A stretch of DNA of 64,000 nucleotides from Symbiodinium sp. CCMP2592 (GCA_905221615.1 CAJNDT010004591.1:62001-126000), one strand, 5' to 3'; counted from the stretch's first letter, positions 27,973 through 39,122 are shown. The notes: generated by a model from the letters alone, not told the origin. A program made the numbers and translations.

Positions 27973-28081
27973 CAGGAGGTTCATGGGTAGGCATAAGTGG
28001 AGTTGTAAGTAGAGTAACTGTACTTATAACCCATATTAGGGGACTTTCAACCCACTTCCAACTACCCATGAACCTCCAAGT
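27972..28081. repeat. Foldback element, family F1
   Basis: AGGAGGTTCATGGGTAG pairs with CTACCCATGAACCTCCAAG. Its left end coincides with the end of a coding island. Confidence 0.85.
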
Positions 28082-29561
28082 AAGACTCTTCCTGCGTTTC
28101 GGTCTGCGGCTTTCGGATTTCCGGCTTCGGGTTTGAGGTTTTTTTTGCGGTCGGGTTCTATGGTATGTCAGGGTTAGAGAAGGGACCTACAACAACAAGG
28201 GACCTGCAAAAGGGTGGATGGCTGTTTCATTAGGGCTTCATGGTGTAGAATTCGGTGATTCCACGAAGGCGGGCTGATGGTGGATGAACGCTCATTGGGC
28301 TCATACGAGCTGGACCACAGCTCCGTGGTGGTGCCCTCCTCAGTTTTCCGGTTGGTGTTATGGGCTGAGGATGAACTTTGGGCTTAGGGCTTCTTAACTC
28401 GGTTGGGCTGGGCGTGGGAGTGGAATGTTGGCCGTTTGAGTTGGCCGTTTGAGTTGAGATGGGTTCGGATTGTGAAAGCTGAGGCGAAAGTTTATTTTGA
28501 GAATTTACTACCCGCGACGGACTGTGTCTTCTTCTTAGTCTTCTTTTGCGTATGGTTCTTCTTGTTATCACCAATTTGATTCTTGTGGCTCTCATTACTT
28601 GTTCCTATTGCTGCTGTGACACTTTGTATGATTGCGTCTTGTATTTGCTGTATGGTGCTGTTGCTAGCATTAATTCTACACTTGTTGTTTGCAGGGTGTC
28701 GAAGAAGGAGGGCTGCAAGCGCAACTACCGAGCTCGAGCCACACGTAGGACGTAGGAGCTCTCTTTGATAGCAGAAGTTCTTCTTGCTGTACTTCCTAAA
28801 GATGATTCTTGAAGGTTCGTACTTCAAAATACAGCATATTACACCCGAAAGCCCCATTCTACGAGCCTACATCACCGAAGCCGCTGCCCCAAAGCTTTGG
28901 TGTAAAGGTTTTGCGGTTGTATGCTGAAGTACGAAGCTGTTCTGCTTACAACAAAAGTTACTATCCTGTGACAGCCCCGGTATAGGCTTATTGCAACACA
29001 CCCCAAAATCCTGTTCCTAGTTCTTATTTCTACTTATTTCGCGCTCGCTCTGTAGATCAGCTCACTTTGGGAGGGGCCTTGTTTAGGGTTTAGGGTTTAG
29101 GGTTTCCTGCTCCGCCGAGACGCTGGTCCCACAGTTGCATCTGAGACATGGAAGTGGCCTCAACGGTGGTGTGGGATGGAACAAGAGCCGCGGACCAGGT
29201 TGCGGGGGGCGGGCGGCGTTGCTTGACTGGGTTTTTGTTGCAACGGGTCATGAGAACTGCCGCCTGGGGTTCCGATAAGTTGCGGTAAGGGTTTTAGAAG
29301 GGTTGCTACAATGAGGGTTTCTGTAAGGGTGGGGGTTTACAGGTTTAGGGGCTTAGCGGTTTAGGGCTGAAGTGTGTTGGGCTGTGGGCTGAAAGCACCT
29401 ATGGAGCTGTTGCGAACGATTTCAGCATTGGTGCACATGAATCCTAAACCCTAAACCCTTAAACCCTAAACCCACAACCCTAAACGCCTAAACCTTAACC
29501 CATGACTCCGTGAATCCAGAATCAACACACCAAAGCTGCAGAGACAGCGCTTGTTTTGCAG
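28082..29561. other. No firm gene; scattered repeats
   Basis: Includes a 28492-28857 stretch with overlapping open frames on both strands (one hydrophobic on plus, one Lys/Asn-rich on minus) that I cannot judge, TTTAGGG units at 29080-29105 and CCCTAAA units at 29440-29500. The plus frame at 28583-28700 could encode a membrane helix. Confidence 0.35.
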
Positions 29562-29617
29562 GAAAGGTCATGCCCTACGACGCCCCCAGAGGCTTCCACA
29601 TGGCCCGATTCCTGGAG
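29562..29617 (+). CDS. Putative exon
   Basis: TTTTGCAG precedes the island. The frame reads KVMPYDAPRGFHMARFLEG. The donor is unclear (GGTTT follows). Confidence 0.45.
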
Positions 29618-29619
29618 GG

Positions 29620-29760
29620 TTTGAGGTTTAGAGGTTTAGGGTATAGGCGTTTAGGATTTAGAGGTTTAGAGGTTTAGGGTTTAGGTGTTTACGGTGTAGG
29701 GTTGAGAGGTCCAGGGTTCAGAGGTTTAGGGTTAATGTGTTTAGGGTTTAGGGAATAGGG
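29620..29760 (+). repeat. TTTAGAGG/TTTAGGG tract
   Basis: Variant units GGTTTAGAGG and GGTTTAGGG in near-tandem array. Confidence 0.75.
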
Positions 29761-30144
29761 TCTTATGTGCAGTGAGTCACAGCTTGCAGGTCAAAGGCGT
29801 GTTCTGGATGTACATAGGGCTGGGGTAGATGATGGCTGAAAGCCTCGTATGCTGGCGGTGGGTGAAACAGGTCTTAAGCTTCGCACATGCAGTTCCAGGC
29901 CGAGTCTACTGTTGCCTAATTGATCCATTTTACGTTCCAACCGCAGGCCTCGGCTGAAGTTATTGCTCGTACAATGAAGTGTGCATGCTTGAGGCAATCT
30001 GTTGCAATCCCTTAAAAGACGAAGTCCATAGAGTGCAGCAGACGATATGAAGGCTGCTCCTTGCTGCATTCTCTGTAGTACATGTGCCCCTGATGTACCA
30101 CTTTAGTTAGGTTGCGAGCGAAGATTTTTCCGATATCTGTTTAC

Positions 30145-30262
30145 GTGGGGGTAGGTTCATGGGTTGTTATAGGTGGAGTGATAAGTTAAGTAGGCTAACT
30201 ATAATTATAATCCAGATTAGGGGACTGACAAGCCCACTTACAACTACCCATGAACCTCCAAG
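30145..30262. repeat. Foldback element, family F1
   Basis: GGTAGGTTCATGGGTTGTTATAG pairs with CTACCCATGAACCTCCAAGC; the left end is worn. Confidence 0.85.
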
Positions 30263-30325
30263 CAGGGGGAGGAATTCAACAGCTCTATGCCTTAAGCCCC
30301 GTTAAGAGCCGCCGCCCTGGAATCT

Positions 30326-30430
30326 TCTATAGGGGTCGAACAATAACGAATACTATTTTGGGGCTTCCTCATTATATTTACAGTATAATGGGCTCCAACG
30401 CCCTATTCTAATTATCAAGGCCCCTATAGT
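30326..30430. repeat. Foldback element, family F3
   Basis: CTATAGGGGTC...ATACTATTTTGGGGC pairs with CGCCCTATTCTAATTATC...GCCCCTATAG. Confidence 0.8.
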
Positions 30431-30539
30431 ATCTGCCTTCTGTGGCCCAGATCCCTGGAAACGAGAAGTGGAGGCTCACTTGCTCCGTGAGTCGAGGGGG
30501 TTTGGGGTGTGGCGGTGTAATGGTTGTGCTTTTGGGACT

Positions 30540-30905
30540 CAGACCCTAAACCCTAAACTCTGAAGCCGCTAGAACCGCAAGTTTTCGGCAATGGCTTTGC
30601 CAGGAGAGGGCGCAAGTAACCCTATTTCCCGAGCCAACGCCCTTAAGGCTTACCCCAAATCCCAATGCCCGAAAACCCGAAGCATTAAAGGCGATACCCT
30701 AAACTCTACACCCTCAACTCTGAACCCTAAACCCTAAACCCCTAAAGGCTAAACCCTTAAACCAAAAAGACCCTAAACCCTAAACCCCTCAACTTTCGAC
30801 CCCAAAACCTGAACCATTAAACCAAAACAACCCTAAACGCCAAATCCCTGTTCCTTAAACTCCAAACCCAAAACCCCTCAACTCTGAACCCTAAACCCCC
30901 TAAAC
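30540..30905. repeat. CCCTAAA-rich tract
   Basis: Long degenerate array; a worn region of CTTAAGGC and AACCCCTCAAC variants. Confidence 0.75.
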
Positions 30906-30975
30906 CTTTATCGTATCCCTTATGGTAGCCCCTATATAGACTCCGTTAAGAAGGAACCCCTATAAACCCAAGTAG

Positions 30976-31068
30976 GCCGGATGCTTCTGGGCGGACGAAC
31001 GTGCACGAAGCCGACCTCTTCTTCGACAGCCGAAAGTGCCGCGCCGTGAATGCAGGGCCCATTCGAGA
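30976..31068 (+). CDS. Putative exon
   Basis: GTAG precedes it; the frame reads TNVHEADLFFDSRKCRAVNA, then GPIRE. It has strong coding-like composition and lies between two telomere-like tracts. Confidence 0.48.
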
Positions 31069-31069
31069 G

Positions 31070-31175
31070 TTTAGGGGTTTAGGGGTTGGTTCTAGGGGTT
31101 TAGGGGTTTAGGGGTTCAGGGTTTAGGGTGAGGGTTTAGGAGTTCAGGGGTTTGGGGTGAGGGGTTTGGGTTTAG
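31070..31175 (+). repeat. TTTAGGGG tract
   Basis: GGTTTAGGG and GGTTTAGGGG units. Confidence 0.75.
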
Positions 31176-31969
31176 GCTCTCAAAGTCGTATTCGGGTAGC
31201 TGTTTGTAATAGGGTCCCCTGCTGAAAGATTCATGAAAAATTGGCTCAGAAATATAGCTTGAATGATCTTGTATGATATTGCAGTACTAGCTATTTCGAC
31301 TTCTAGATTCATCGGTTGTCGAGGGGCTTTCCTTTCTTTGGTCTCCCTTGGTCTGCGGTGGCTCCAAAGCATTTCAAGTCTTTCATGGTCTGCGGGTGCA
31401 GGTTGTCGGGTTGTTTTGGGATTTTAGGGTTTGGGGGTTCATTTGTTTGGGGTTGAAGGTTGAAGGGTTTGGGTTTAGCAGAGTTGACGGCATTAGAGGA
31501 GTTTTTCGGATGACCGGGGCTTCGGGTGGTTAGGGCCCAGGGCGACTAGAGCTCAACCTTTAATCTGCCCTGAAGGGTAAAACCCATAAACCCCTAAACC
31601 CATGAACCCCTAAGCAAATGAACCCTAAGGTCCTATAGGCCTAATGCAGTCACAGTCTGAGGGACCTGCTCTAAGTACTTAGGCCTCTATAGCACTGACC
31701 CTGCAGGCCCCCCAAGGTCGTCCGGTGGAGTCTTACCCTCCAAAAGCCGAAGCTTCTCCCCGAAGCATGTATCTGAAACCCTCAATCCCTAATCATAATC
31801 CTAAACCTTACTCAGACCGCTGATTCCCCACATCCCGAAGCCCTCGCCCGCCTAAACCCTATTCCGGCCCCCCCAAACCCCAGACCCTAAACCCTAAACC
31901 CTAAACTCTAAATCCTAAACTCTAAACCCTAAACCCGATTCCAACCCCTTCAGCATCTCTTTTCTCCAG
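31176..31969. other. No gene seen; telomere-like tract at 31790-31945
   Basis: A short unique stretch near 31200-31380 has open frames on both strands with no recognisable protein. Confidence 0.35.
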
Positions 31970-32059
31970 GGCCCCAGCTCCCTGGGAGATTCTTTCTCAT
32001 GACTACAACATATCCCAGAAGGCCGGGACGAGCTCCGGAGCCGAAGCTAGGATGCCCAG
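31970..32059 (+). CDS. Putative exon
   Basis: TTTCTCCAG precedes the island. The frame reads APAPWEILSHDYNISQKAGT, then SSGAEARM. Confidence 0.38.
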
Positions 32060-32163
32060 TAGTACCCTTATTCCCTTTTTGTAGTCCTAGGTTCCTTATA
32101 AAGTTACCCAATAGCAAAAAGAGAGGCCTTTCTATTCTTAGGTTACTGGGTATCCTAGGAAGC

Positions 32164-32254
32164 TACTTACCTTTGGTTAGTAGGGAATGGAAGAATGGTA
32201 GTAATAGTAGTTATAATTGTACCCCATCCCTCCATTCCCTACTAGCCAAAGGTA
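32164..32254. repeat. Foldback element, family F10
   Basis: TACCTTTGGTTAGTAGGGAA pairs with TTCCCTACTAGCCAAAGGTA. A collapsed copy lies at 43638-43702. Confidence 0.85.
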
Positions 32255-32310
32255 CGGCTTGGGGGATGCGGGGTTTGAAGTGGCTGCCACGGTGATTCTT
32301 AGCTTGGAAG

Positions 32311-32443
32311 TATGGGCCCCTAATATGGGCCCTTAGGACCTTTTTGAGGGATTTGAGGGAGTTCTAGGGACCCTTAAGAGTCTATATAGGGTATATAGTA
32401 GGTATATAAGGATCCCAGGTTAAGGGCCCATACTAGGGGCCCA
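32311..32443. repeat. Long foldback with GGGCCCATA ends
   Basis: TATGGGCCCCTAATATGGGCCC at the left; GGGCCCATACTAGGGGCCCAT at the right. The centre has TATATAGGGTATATAGTAGG. Confidence 0.75.
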
Positions 32444-32455
32444 TGGTTTCAACCG

Positions 32456-32660
32456 TTGAGTGATTGGGATGCTGAGGCTGATGATGCTGATGATGGTGCT
32501 GATGCTAGGCTGCTGCTGATGGAAGGGTGGCGGGGATGATGGCGATGATGTCGGCGATGATGATTATGACGCTTATGATGAGGTTGATGACGGAGGCGGT
32601 CATGTTGGACTGGGATTCTGATGATGGTGATGGTGATGGTGACGCTGGCGAGGATGCCGT
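32456..32660 (+). repeat. GATGCTGATGATG trinucleotide-rich minisatellite
   Basis: Variant (GAT)n and (GCTGAT)n repeats; the open frame across them is a composition artefact. Confidence 0.7.
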
Positions 32661-32844
32661 TTCACATCTTCTGAGGCTTTATTGGCATACCTTTTCTGTC
32701 AGAATCTCAATGATTGCATTGAAATCTGTTTCTACCTCTGCAGTCTCTTTGCCTCTGACCCCTCTAACGGCCTTTCTCATCGCCGCTGAGGCCCCTCTAT
32801 TTTTCTAAATACTAAGCCCATTACTCTTCAGGGGTTTAGGTTAG

Positions 32845-32949
32845 GTACTGCCCCCTTACAGTAAGAGTCTATAATAGGGCTACTATTGAGGTCCTAATAT
32901 ACCTATATCATGAATATTATTCAACCATTCCTGAGCGGGGGCCGTACCC
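32845..32949. repeat. Foldback element, family F4 (reverse orientation)
   Basis: TTAGGTACTGCCCCC...GGGCCGTACCCAACC is the reverse complement arrangement of 10969-11079, about 80 percent similar by eye. Confidence 0.8.
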
Positions 32950-33035
32950 AACCTAAACCCTAAACCCTAAACCCTAAACCTTAAACCCTAAACCCTAAAC
33001 CCCAAACCCTCAACCCAACCTAAACCCTAAAAGGG
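32950..33035. repeat. CCCTAAA tract
   Basis: Near-perfect tandem CCCTAAA units immediately right of the F4 element. Confidence 0.85.
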
Positions 33036-33051
33036 TCCTTGCTTTTTGAAG

Positions 33052-33146
33052 CTTTCTTGTCAGGAGGGGCCAGCACCGCCACGGAGGGCAACCTGAGAGA
33101 GCAGCTGCCCGAAGGACGAACCGCGCTGAGCCTTGGAGCTCTTTCG
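33052..33146 (+). CDS. Putative exon
   Basis: The frame reads GGASTATEGNLREQLPEGRT, then ALSLGALS. It is sandwiched between two telomere-like tracts. Confidence 0.42.
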
Positions 33147-33590
33147 AATTTAGGAGTTTAGGGTTTAGGGTTTAGGAGTTTAGGAGTTTAGGAGTTTAGG
33201 GTTTAGGAGTTTAGGGTTTAGGAGTTTAGGGTGTAGGAGTTTAGGATTTAGGAGTTTAGGGTTTAGGAGTTTAGGGTGTAGGAGTGTGGGGTTTAGGAGT
33301 TTAGGGTGTAGGAGTGTGGGGTTTAGGAGTTTAGGGTGTAGGAGCGTAGGGTTTAGTTTAGGGTGTAGGAGTGTCGGGTTTAGGAGTTTAGGGTGTAGGA
33401 GTGTGGGGTGTGGGAGCGTAGGGTGTAGGAGTCTAGGGTTTAGGAGTTTAGGGGTTTAGGAGTTTAGGGTGCAGGGTGTAGGAGTTTAGGGGTTTAGGAG
33501 TTTAGGGTGTAGGGTGTAGGAGTTTATTGGTTTAGGAGTTTAGGGTTTAGGGTGTAGGAGTTTAGGAGTTTAGGGTCTAGGGCTGTTTCG
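33147..33590 (+). repeat. TTTAGGAG minisatellite derived from telomere-like units
   Basis: About 440 bp of alternating TTTAGGAG, TTTAGGG and TGTAGGAG; higher-order units of 15-30 bp recur, so this looks locally amplified. Confidence 0.85.
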
Positions 33591-34227
33591 CAGGCTTTGG
33601 GTTAAGGGTTGGAATGTTACATCTTGCGAATTGCGGGTTAAAGCCTAGCGGTTGACAATGGCAGAAAGTGAAACATGCTGTTTGCTGTAATTCTTTATTC
33701 TTGTCTTCGTTGTCGGCGTTTAGATTCAAAGTTGATGTTGATGTCCCGGTAGAACCCGCCAGCAAAACCACGATAAACAAGTGTACAACCCTCATACAAG
33801 CTGAGAGACACTGGTACAGTCTTGTTGTTTCTATCGGGTGGGAAGATGGCTGACAGGGGCTCCTCGCGCTTGCCCTTTCGTCCATGCGCTCTCGGTCTCT
33901 GCGCGGCGGAATGCAGCAAGAGTAGCTATAACTTAAGCCATAGTAAGCCTAATTAGTTCGAGCTAAACACTAAGCAGATGCCAAGATTGTTGCCTCAGAG
34001 AGGTAAAACCATATCCAGGATCGGCTTGAATGTGGTACTCGCCCACTCCCTCTTTACCCTCAGCCGCCGAATCAAGGACCTGATCTGAGATCGAACTCAG
34101 AACCACCCTGAATCCCAATCCCTCGACCCTTGAACCCTAAATACCCAAACCCCCCCAGACCCTAAACAGAATAACACCCTTAAGCCCCAAGCCTTGAACA
34201 TGCCTGGGAACTCCTGTGTCTGCGCAG
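33591..34227. other. No gene assigned
   Basis: A 300-bp unique stretch at 33600-33920 is open on both strands without recognisable protein; degenerate CCCTAAA follows. Confidence 0.3.
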
Positions 34228-34298
34228 AGAGCGCCTTAACACTTCGTCCGAAGTCCGTGATGTTTCCGCTTCGGAAGTATTTTCAAGCGGAAGCCGAG
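34228..34298 (+). CDS. Putative exon
   Basis: TGCGCAG precedes it; two frames are open, the likelier reading SALTLRPKSVMFPLRKYFQA. Confidence 0.3.
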
Positions 34299-34737
34299 GC
34301 TCACGGTTTCGGGTTTAGGGTTCACGGTTTTAGGGTAGTTTTAGGGTTCAGGGGTCGAGGTTTAGGCGAGTAGTACTGCAGGGATTGAGACTTTAGGGTT
34401 CGAGTTATCAGGTTCTGGGTTGAGGTTGTGTCCGTGTGCGATGCGAAGATTCATACTTGTAGTGTGAGTTTAGCAGCCGAGGAAGCAGAGTGTTTAGGTC
34501 ATTAGAACAGGGTGTGGGGTCTATTGTAGCATAATTGTATGGCAAAAACGTAGACATTATTCCTAACTCCGATCACCAATTATCGCCTTGAGCCCTAAAC
34601 CCTGGTCCTAAATCCTGACCCTAAGCCTGGAACCTAAACCACACGCTCAAAACTGAAATCCGGATTCGCTGCTCCGGTTTCTGGAAGGCTTCAAAAGCTG
34701 GGATGAAAGTGGGCAGGATTAAGGGTCCGTTACATGC

Positions 34738-34833
34738 GTGGTTGTCAAAATTAGGGTTCCTTTTTGGGTCCGTATTAGAGTACGGCACCTGATATTTAGG
34801 GTACCCAAAAAGGGAGCATAATTTGGACAACCA
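34738..34833. repeat. Foldback element
   Basis: TGGTTGTCAAAATTAGGG...TTTTTGGGT pairs with ACCCAAAAAGGG...AATTTGGACAACC. Confidence 0.75.
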
Positions 34834-34932
34834 TCCATCTAAGAAGTTCTTCATTGGGATGACCCCGCCTCGCTAGTTGGAACCCAAAGAGGCTTCGGGT
34901 TAAGGGTTGCCTCAAGTTGCAGTCGGGCCGCA

Positions 34933-35036
34933 GAATCCGGAAAATTCGGGCCGTACCTTATTCTGGGGTCCTTATAACAAGGATCCTACTATTGAGGGTT
35001 CTGTATTAGGGTCCCCCCTATTTCCGGAAGCTCCCA
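34933..35036. repeat. Foldback element, family F2
   Basis: Shares CTTATAACAAGGATCCTACTA and the TTTCCGGAAGCTCCC end with copies at 42403, 55906 and 58883. Confidence 0.8.
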
Positions 35037-35117
35037 TGTAGTGTCACTGCGAACACTGCTGCCGTACATTTACCATCGCCATGTGCATTTTTGGCATCTT
35101 TTAGGGTTTAGGGTTTA

Positions 35118-35223
35118 ATGTAGGAACCTGATTAAGAAACCCCTGGGCCTACAACCCCGAGACAGTCGGATTCATATAAGGTACCCTCATACAGACCCAA
35201 AGTTTCTCAATCAGGTTCCTACC
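35118..35223. repeat. Foldback element, family F6
   Basis: ATGTAGGAACCTGATTAAGAAA pairs with TTTCTCAATCAGGTTCCTA. Confidence 0.85.
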
Positions 35224-35337
35224 TTAAAAACTCCATAGTAGGGTTCACAATAAGAACCTACAAAAAACAGGGTTTGGTAGGCTGAGGTACATTAGGGTTT
35301 AGGGTCTCTTGAGCTCCTTGTTCCTTGGCTCCCGCAG

Positions 35338-35405
35338 GTTTTGTCGACCGAGGTGTCAAAATCGACGCCATCGGTAGAACTCCAGATGGCTGGCTCTTCA
35401 TCGAG
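35338..35405 (+). CDS. Putative exon with possible GC donor
   Basis: CCCGCAG precedes the island. The frame reads FVDRGVKIDAIGRTPDGWLF, then IE. GCTACC follows, compatible with the GC donors used by some dinoflagellates. Confidence 0.5.
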
Positions 35406-36720
35406 GCTACCTTCCTAAGCCTTACACCCTAAACCCTAAACTCTTAAGCTGGCGAGTACCAAGCTCTTATGTCAGGGCGATGGCTGAGCGTGATCCGAGT
35501 TGTTGGGTTAAGGACGGGGCAAAGACAGGCTGAGGGCTTAGCACTGACTTAGAGAGCTAGCGCGAGGTCATAGAGATGGACATCTCCGGAAGGCTTGGTC
35601 ATAGCCCCAAGGAGCTGTTGGTTCTCAAAGTTTGGCCCCTGCGCTAGATTCCCTGCCAACCGCCACGAATGGAATGCAGCCACAGTTTTGTGTAAGGCAT
35701 GTGCCAAGCTTGTGTGGTTGAAGCACTTCCAATAAGGGTTTGCAGTACATGTCTCTTGCTAGCATCTACAGGAAGCCCCTAGCTTATTTGAGGCTCTTCT
35801 CTGTGTCAACCTGTCTTGGTGCAAGATTGAAAACGGGAAGGATGCAAGTGCAGCGCTCGCCTCAATTGGCCACACCAAGATGCACCCAAGTCCCGGCAGG
35901 CCTAGCGAGTGTTGGGCCTCGTGCTCCTTCGTCCCGACATGGGCGATTTGCGTCCTCGCGCCGGCCGAAGGCCAAGCGAGGAAGCTCGAGCTCTGCGAGG
36001 AAAAATGTCGGCTGCAGACATTCCGTCGCTTTCGAAACGCAGGACGAGGGAGCTTGATTCCGCTTGGCAGCACCCTGCATGAGGGGGTTAGGGTTCTTTG
36101 TGAGCGGAAGGCAAGTTCAGTGCGAGCCTGGCTGGTTCTCTTAGTTGGGACTGCTGGCTTCTTGGAGTTCGAGTTTGGGCCTTTGGGAGAGAGTCCTGGT
36201 AGTGAGACGCGAGAACACGAGCTCCAGCCCAAATCCCTGCGATTGCACAGCCTGCTTGTGTGCAGGTGCACTCACTCGGGCTGTGGTTGCGCGGAGTTCT
36301 CCTACGTGCCCGCTGGTGCCATTTCCACCAGTCCCAAGCCAGAGCATCAGGTGTTGTGTGCGATGGCTTATGGAGTGTGGAGCCGTGAACCCCTAACCCT
36401 AAAGAGGCAGATCATCGAGATACTTGAAGCCTTAGGCCGTGGGTTGTATTCGTGGAGATTTGAGCTTTCTGGCCCTCTCCGACTAGAAGCGATCACAGAG
36501 CTCGTTGAGTGCCCTACAGCTCAAGCCTCTACAAGCTTTTGCATTTCATAGAGTGAGGATAGATTTGGCCACAACCCCTGAGCCCTAAACCCTGCACCCC
36601 AACCTTTCGTACCAGGTGCCATGTCACTCACGACTTCTTGGGATGGATTTCCGGTCAGCCTAAGCATGACAAGCTTCACATCGAACTTCAAGAGCCTGAG
36701 TCTAACCAACACCCTACCAC
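35406..36720. other. Repeat-poor 1.2-kb stretch, no gene assigned
   Basis: From about 35450 to 36560 there are almost no telomere-like units. The plus frame 35880-36551 (223 aa) and the minus frame 35759-36271 overlap and neither shows a known motif. One of them may be real; I cannot choose. Confidence 0.35.
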
Positions 36721-36870
36721 CCCAGGTTTGGGGTTAAGGGTTTAGGGTTTGGGGTGTAGGGTTTAGGGTATGGGGTTTAAGGTTGTCGGTTTGAGTTTCA
36801 GGGTTTTAGGGTTTGAGGGTTTTGGGGTTTAGGGGTTTAGGTGTTTAGGGATTGGGGTTTAGGGTTCACA
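36720..36870 (+). repeat. TTTAGGG/TTTGGGG tract
   Basis: Near-tandem variants with TTTTGGGG. Confidence 0.75.
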
Positions 36871-37149
36871 GCCCTAAGCCCCAAGCCCTCACGGGTGAAG
36901 CCGCGGATCCTCTGATCTCGCCCTGTTTCGTCCGGCCTTCCCTTGCAGATTTTTTTGGTTAGTGCTCATGAGACATGTTTTCTTGTTGTGCAATAGAGTA
37001 GCCCTTATACTTACCCTCATAGCAATACTTCTAGTAACCCTGATAGTTCTCGTGCAGAGGGATGGAAGGGTTGACTTGCGTCCAGGGTCCAGACTTCAGG
37101 AAAAGTCGTAGCGAAGTCGTTTTCGAAATGGTTAACTGGGTTTTTGGAC

Positions 37150-37315
37150 AGAGCCCTAAAACCCTAAACCCTAAACATAAACCCCCTAAGCCCGAAACCC
37201 TAAAACCCTAAACCCTAAACCCTAAACATAAACCCCCTAAGCCCTAAAACCCTAAACGGCCCTAAACCCTAAACATAAACCCCCTAAGCCCTAAATCCTA
37301 ACCCCTGAGGCCTGA
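37150..37315. repeat. CCCTAAACATAAACCCCCTAAG tandem repeat
   Basis: The higher-order unit CCCTAAACATAAACCCCCTAAGCCC repeats three times within CCCTAAA sequence. Confidence 0.8.
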
Positions 37316-37544
37316 ACCAGTGGGCTCCAACAGCCATTTAGCCGGAAGACGCAGCTCCTTCAACAGCACTAAACCCACAGTTTGGGGTTTGGGGGGGTTG
37401 TTAGGGCTTAGGGTTTAGGGTGTATAGTATTTAAGGCCCTATCCTAAACCCCAAACCATCACCCTAAACCCTAAACTCCCTAAACTCTCTACCCCAAACC
37501 ACCAACTCCAACCCTCCAAACAATTTTCTCTTTTAATGACGTAG

Positions 37545-37638
37545 AGTCCGTGGCCCGCGCATGGGCGGATCGCTTTGTGTGCGACATGCTGGCTCCTCGG
37601 GGTCTTCAGGCCGGAATTGCCTTCTGGGCTTCTGGTTC
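37545..37638 (+). CDS. Putative exon
   Basis: GTAG precedes it. The frame reads ESVARAWADRFVCDMLAPRG, then LQ before GCCGG, a possible GC donor, or on to a later donor. Confidence 0.48.
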
Positions 37639-37702
37639 ACTGTGATCTACCCCATGGTTCAGGGTTGAGTCCTAAACCCTAAACTCTACACTTGCGCTGC
37701 AG

Positions 37703-37767
37703 TGAGGTTGGAAGTCTTGCACAGACAGTTTTTCGAGGGCTGGCGTGGAAGCGCAAGAGACGTGCAG
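37703..37767 (+). CDS. Putative exon
   Basis: CTGCAG before and GTGTTT after. The frame reads RLEVLHRQFFEGWRGSARDV, then Q. Enters in phase 1 and exits in phase 0. Confidence 0.5.
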
Positions 37768-38159
37768 GTGTTTAAACGTAATGTGGAAAGCAAAACCCTA
37801 CCAGTTTGCCCCAAATCCGGAAACCTAGAACCCCACACCAGAAGGCACTATCGCGGTGTACCCCACAACCCTAAGCCCTAAACCCGTTAGGTTTTCTCCA
37901 CAATGCGAAGAGCACATGCATGGTACCTGCGAGTCAAGCCGGGCCTTTCCTGTTCATAAGGTGTTTTGGGTTTAGGGTTGGGGTTTAGGGCTTAGGGCCT
38001 AGGGTTTAGGGTTCAGGGCTTTAGGCTGGTCCAGGATCCCTGTAGGTTTTAGGGCTTCGGGTTTTCAGTTACAAGCTTGGGGTGTTCAGGTCGCACGCGT
38101 CTAGAGTTTCACGTTTTCAGGGTCTGGTTTTCAGGTTTGGAGGCTCTGGTCTAAGCCAT

Positions 38160-38272
38160 GTACAGGTGGGTAGTTATTAGGTGGGTAGTCTCCCATAGGG
38201 CTTCCATACCACTCCCATAAGGTAAAGGGGTCTTATGGGAGTACTATGGAAGAAGAACTACCCACCTGTAAT
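38160..38272. repeat. Foldback element, ACAGGTGGGTAGT arms
   Basis: TACAGGTGGGTAGT pairs with ACTACCCACCTGTA, and CTCCCATAGGGCTTCCATA with TATGGAAG...CCATAAG inside. Single copy seen here. Confidence 0.8.
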
Positions 38273-38397
38273 GGGCTTCTATCTGGGTTTTCAGGTTTCG
38301 GGGTCCAAAGTTTGAGGTTTGTCGCGGTTTTGCGGTTTGGCGACTTCTGGGTTGATGGTCTTCAGGTCTTGCCTGGCGAAATCCTTGGAATATGGGG

Positions 38398-38494
38398 TCG
38401 ACGATACAAATCCTGCATTACCCACCATAAGGAAGATACCATGATTCTCATAGTTTAGGGCCATCAAGGTAATGCAGGATTCATATCATGAACC
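38398..38494. repeat. Foldback element, family F7
   Basis: GACGATACAAATCCTGCATTAC pairs with GTAATGCAGGATTCATATCAT. Copy at 59924-60028. Confidence 0.85.
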
Positions 38495-38742
38495 GTTTCA
38501 AGGCTCCCAGTTCTGGGCTCATATCAGCCGGACAGCCTTGCCTGGCTGCTCGGCATACGAACCCTTAAACTCCAAACCCGTAGTTTGATCTGTGGACGGT
38601 TTAAAGGCCCTAAACTTGAAAATAAACCTACATCAGCCGGAAAGCGGAGCCGAGAATTCACAGGGTCGATCCTGAAGCCTCAGTCGATCGGGTACAGACA
38701 GGCTCCCTACGGATCCTTCTCAGCAGAACATTGCTAAACAAC

Positions 38743-38853
38743 TGGGTTCTTGCTAGGGATCTACTTTAAGTTGCCATAGTAGGGATCCATCGTGAATAAT
38801 CTGGTTTCCTTATTATGGTACGTAACTTAAATTTATCCCCTTAACAAGAACCG
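38743..38853. repeat. Foldback element, family F5
   Basis: GGGTTCTTGCTAGGGAT...AGTTGCCATAGTA pairs with TATTATGGTA...CCCCTTAACAAGAACC. Confidence 0.8.
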
Positions 38854-39009
38854 AGACAAGGCCGGGTTTCAGGCTTAGGGTTTTGATGGCCTTGGGGCAG
38901 AAACAGCCCTGAAGATGCAGATGCAACTCCTCCTTGGAGGTCAGCACACATCCGAAACCCCAGCGATCCTCTGCGAGCCCGCGGCTCAGAGGAAAGGTCC
39001 AGAGGGTTC

Positions 39010-39122
39010 ATGATTTTCTGATAAATCCTAGAGCCTCAACCGCATTCCTTTATGAGCCCTGCACCGTCAATTCTGAGGACTGGAGAGGCGACGAAGTTTG
39101 GTTGTTGGATTTAGCTCTCCAG
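39010..39122 (+). CDS. Putative exon
   Basis: The frame reads VNSEDWRGDEVWLLDLALQ at its end and is open from about 39010. Borders uncertain. Confidence 0.42.

Noticed and set aside
32527-32808. Met/Asp-rich 93-aa frame
   Set aside because: Produced by the GAT trinucleotide-rich minisatellite.
35880-36551. 223-aa plus frame in a repeat-poor stretch as a gene
   Set aside because: No domain seen, a 170-aa minus frame overlaps it, and the composition does not favour either; left as unassigned.
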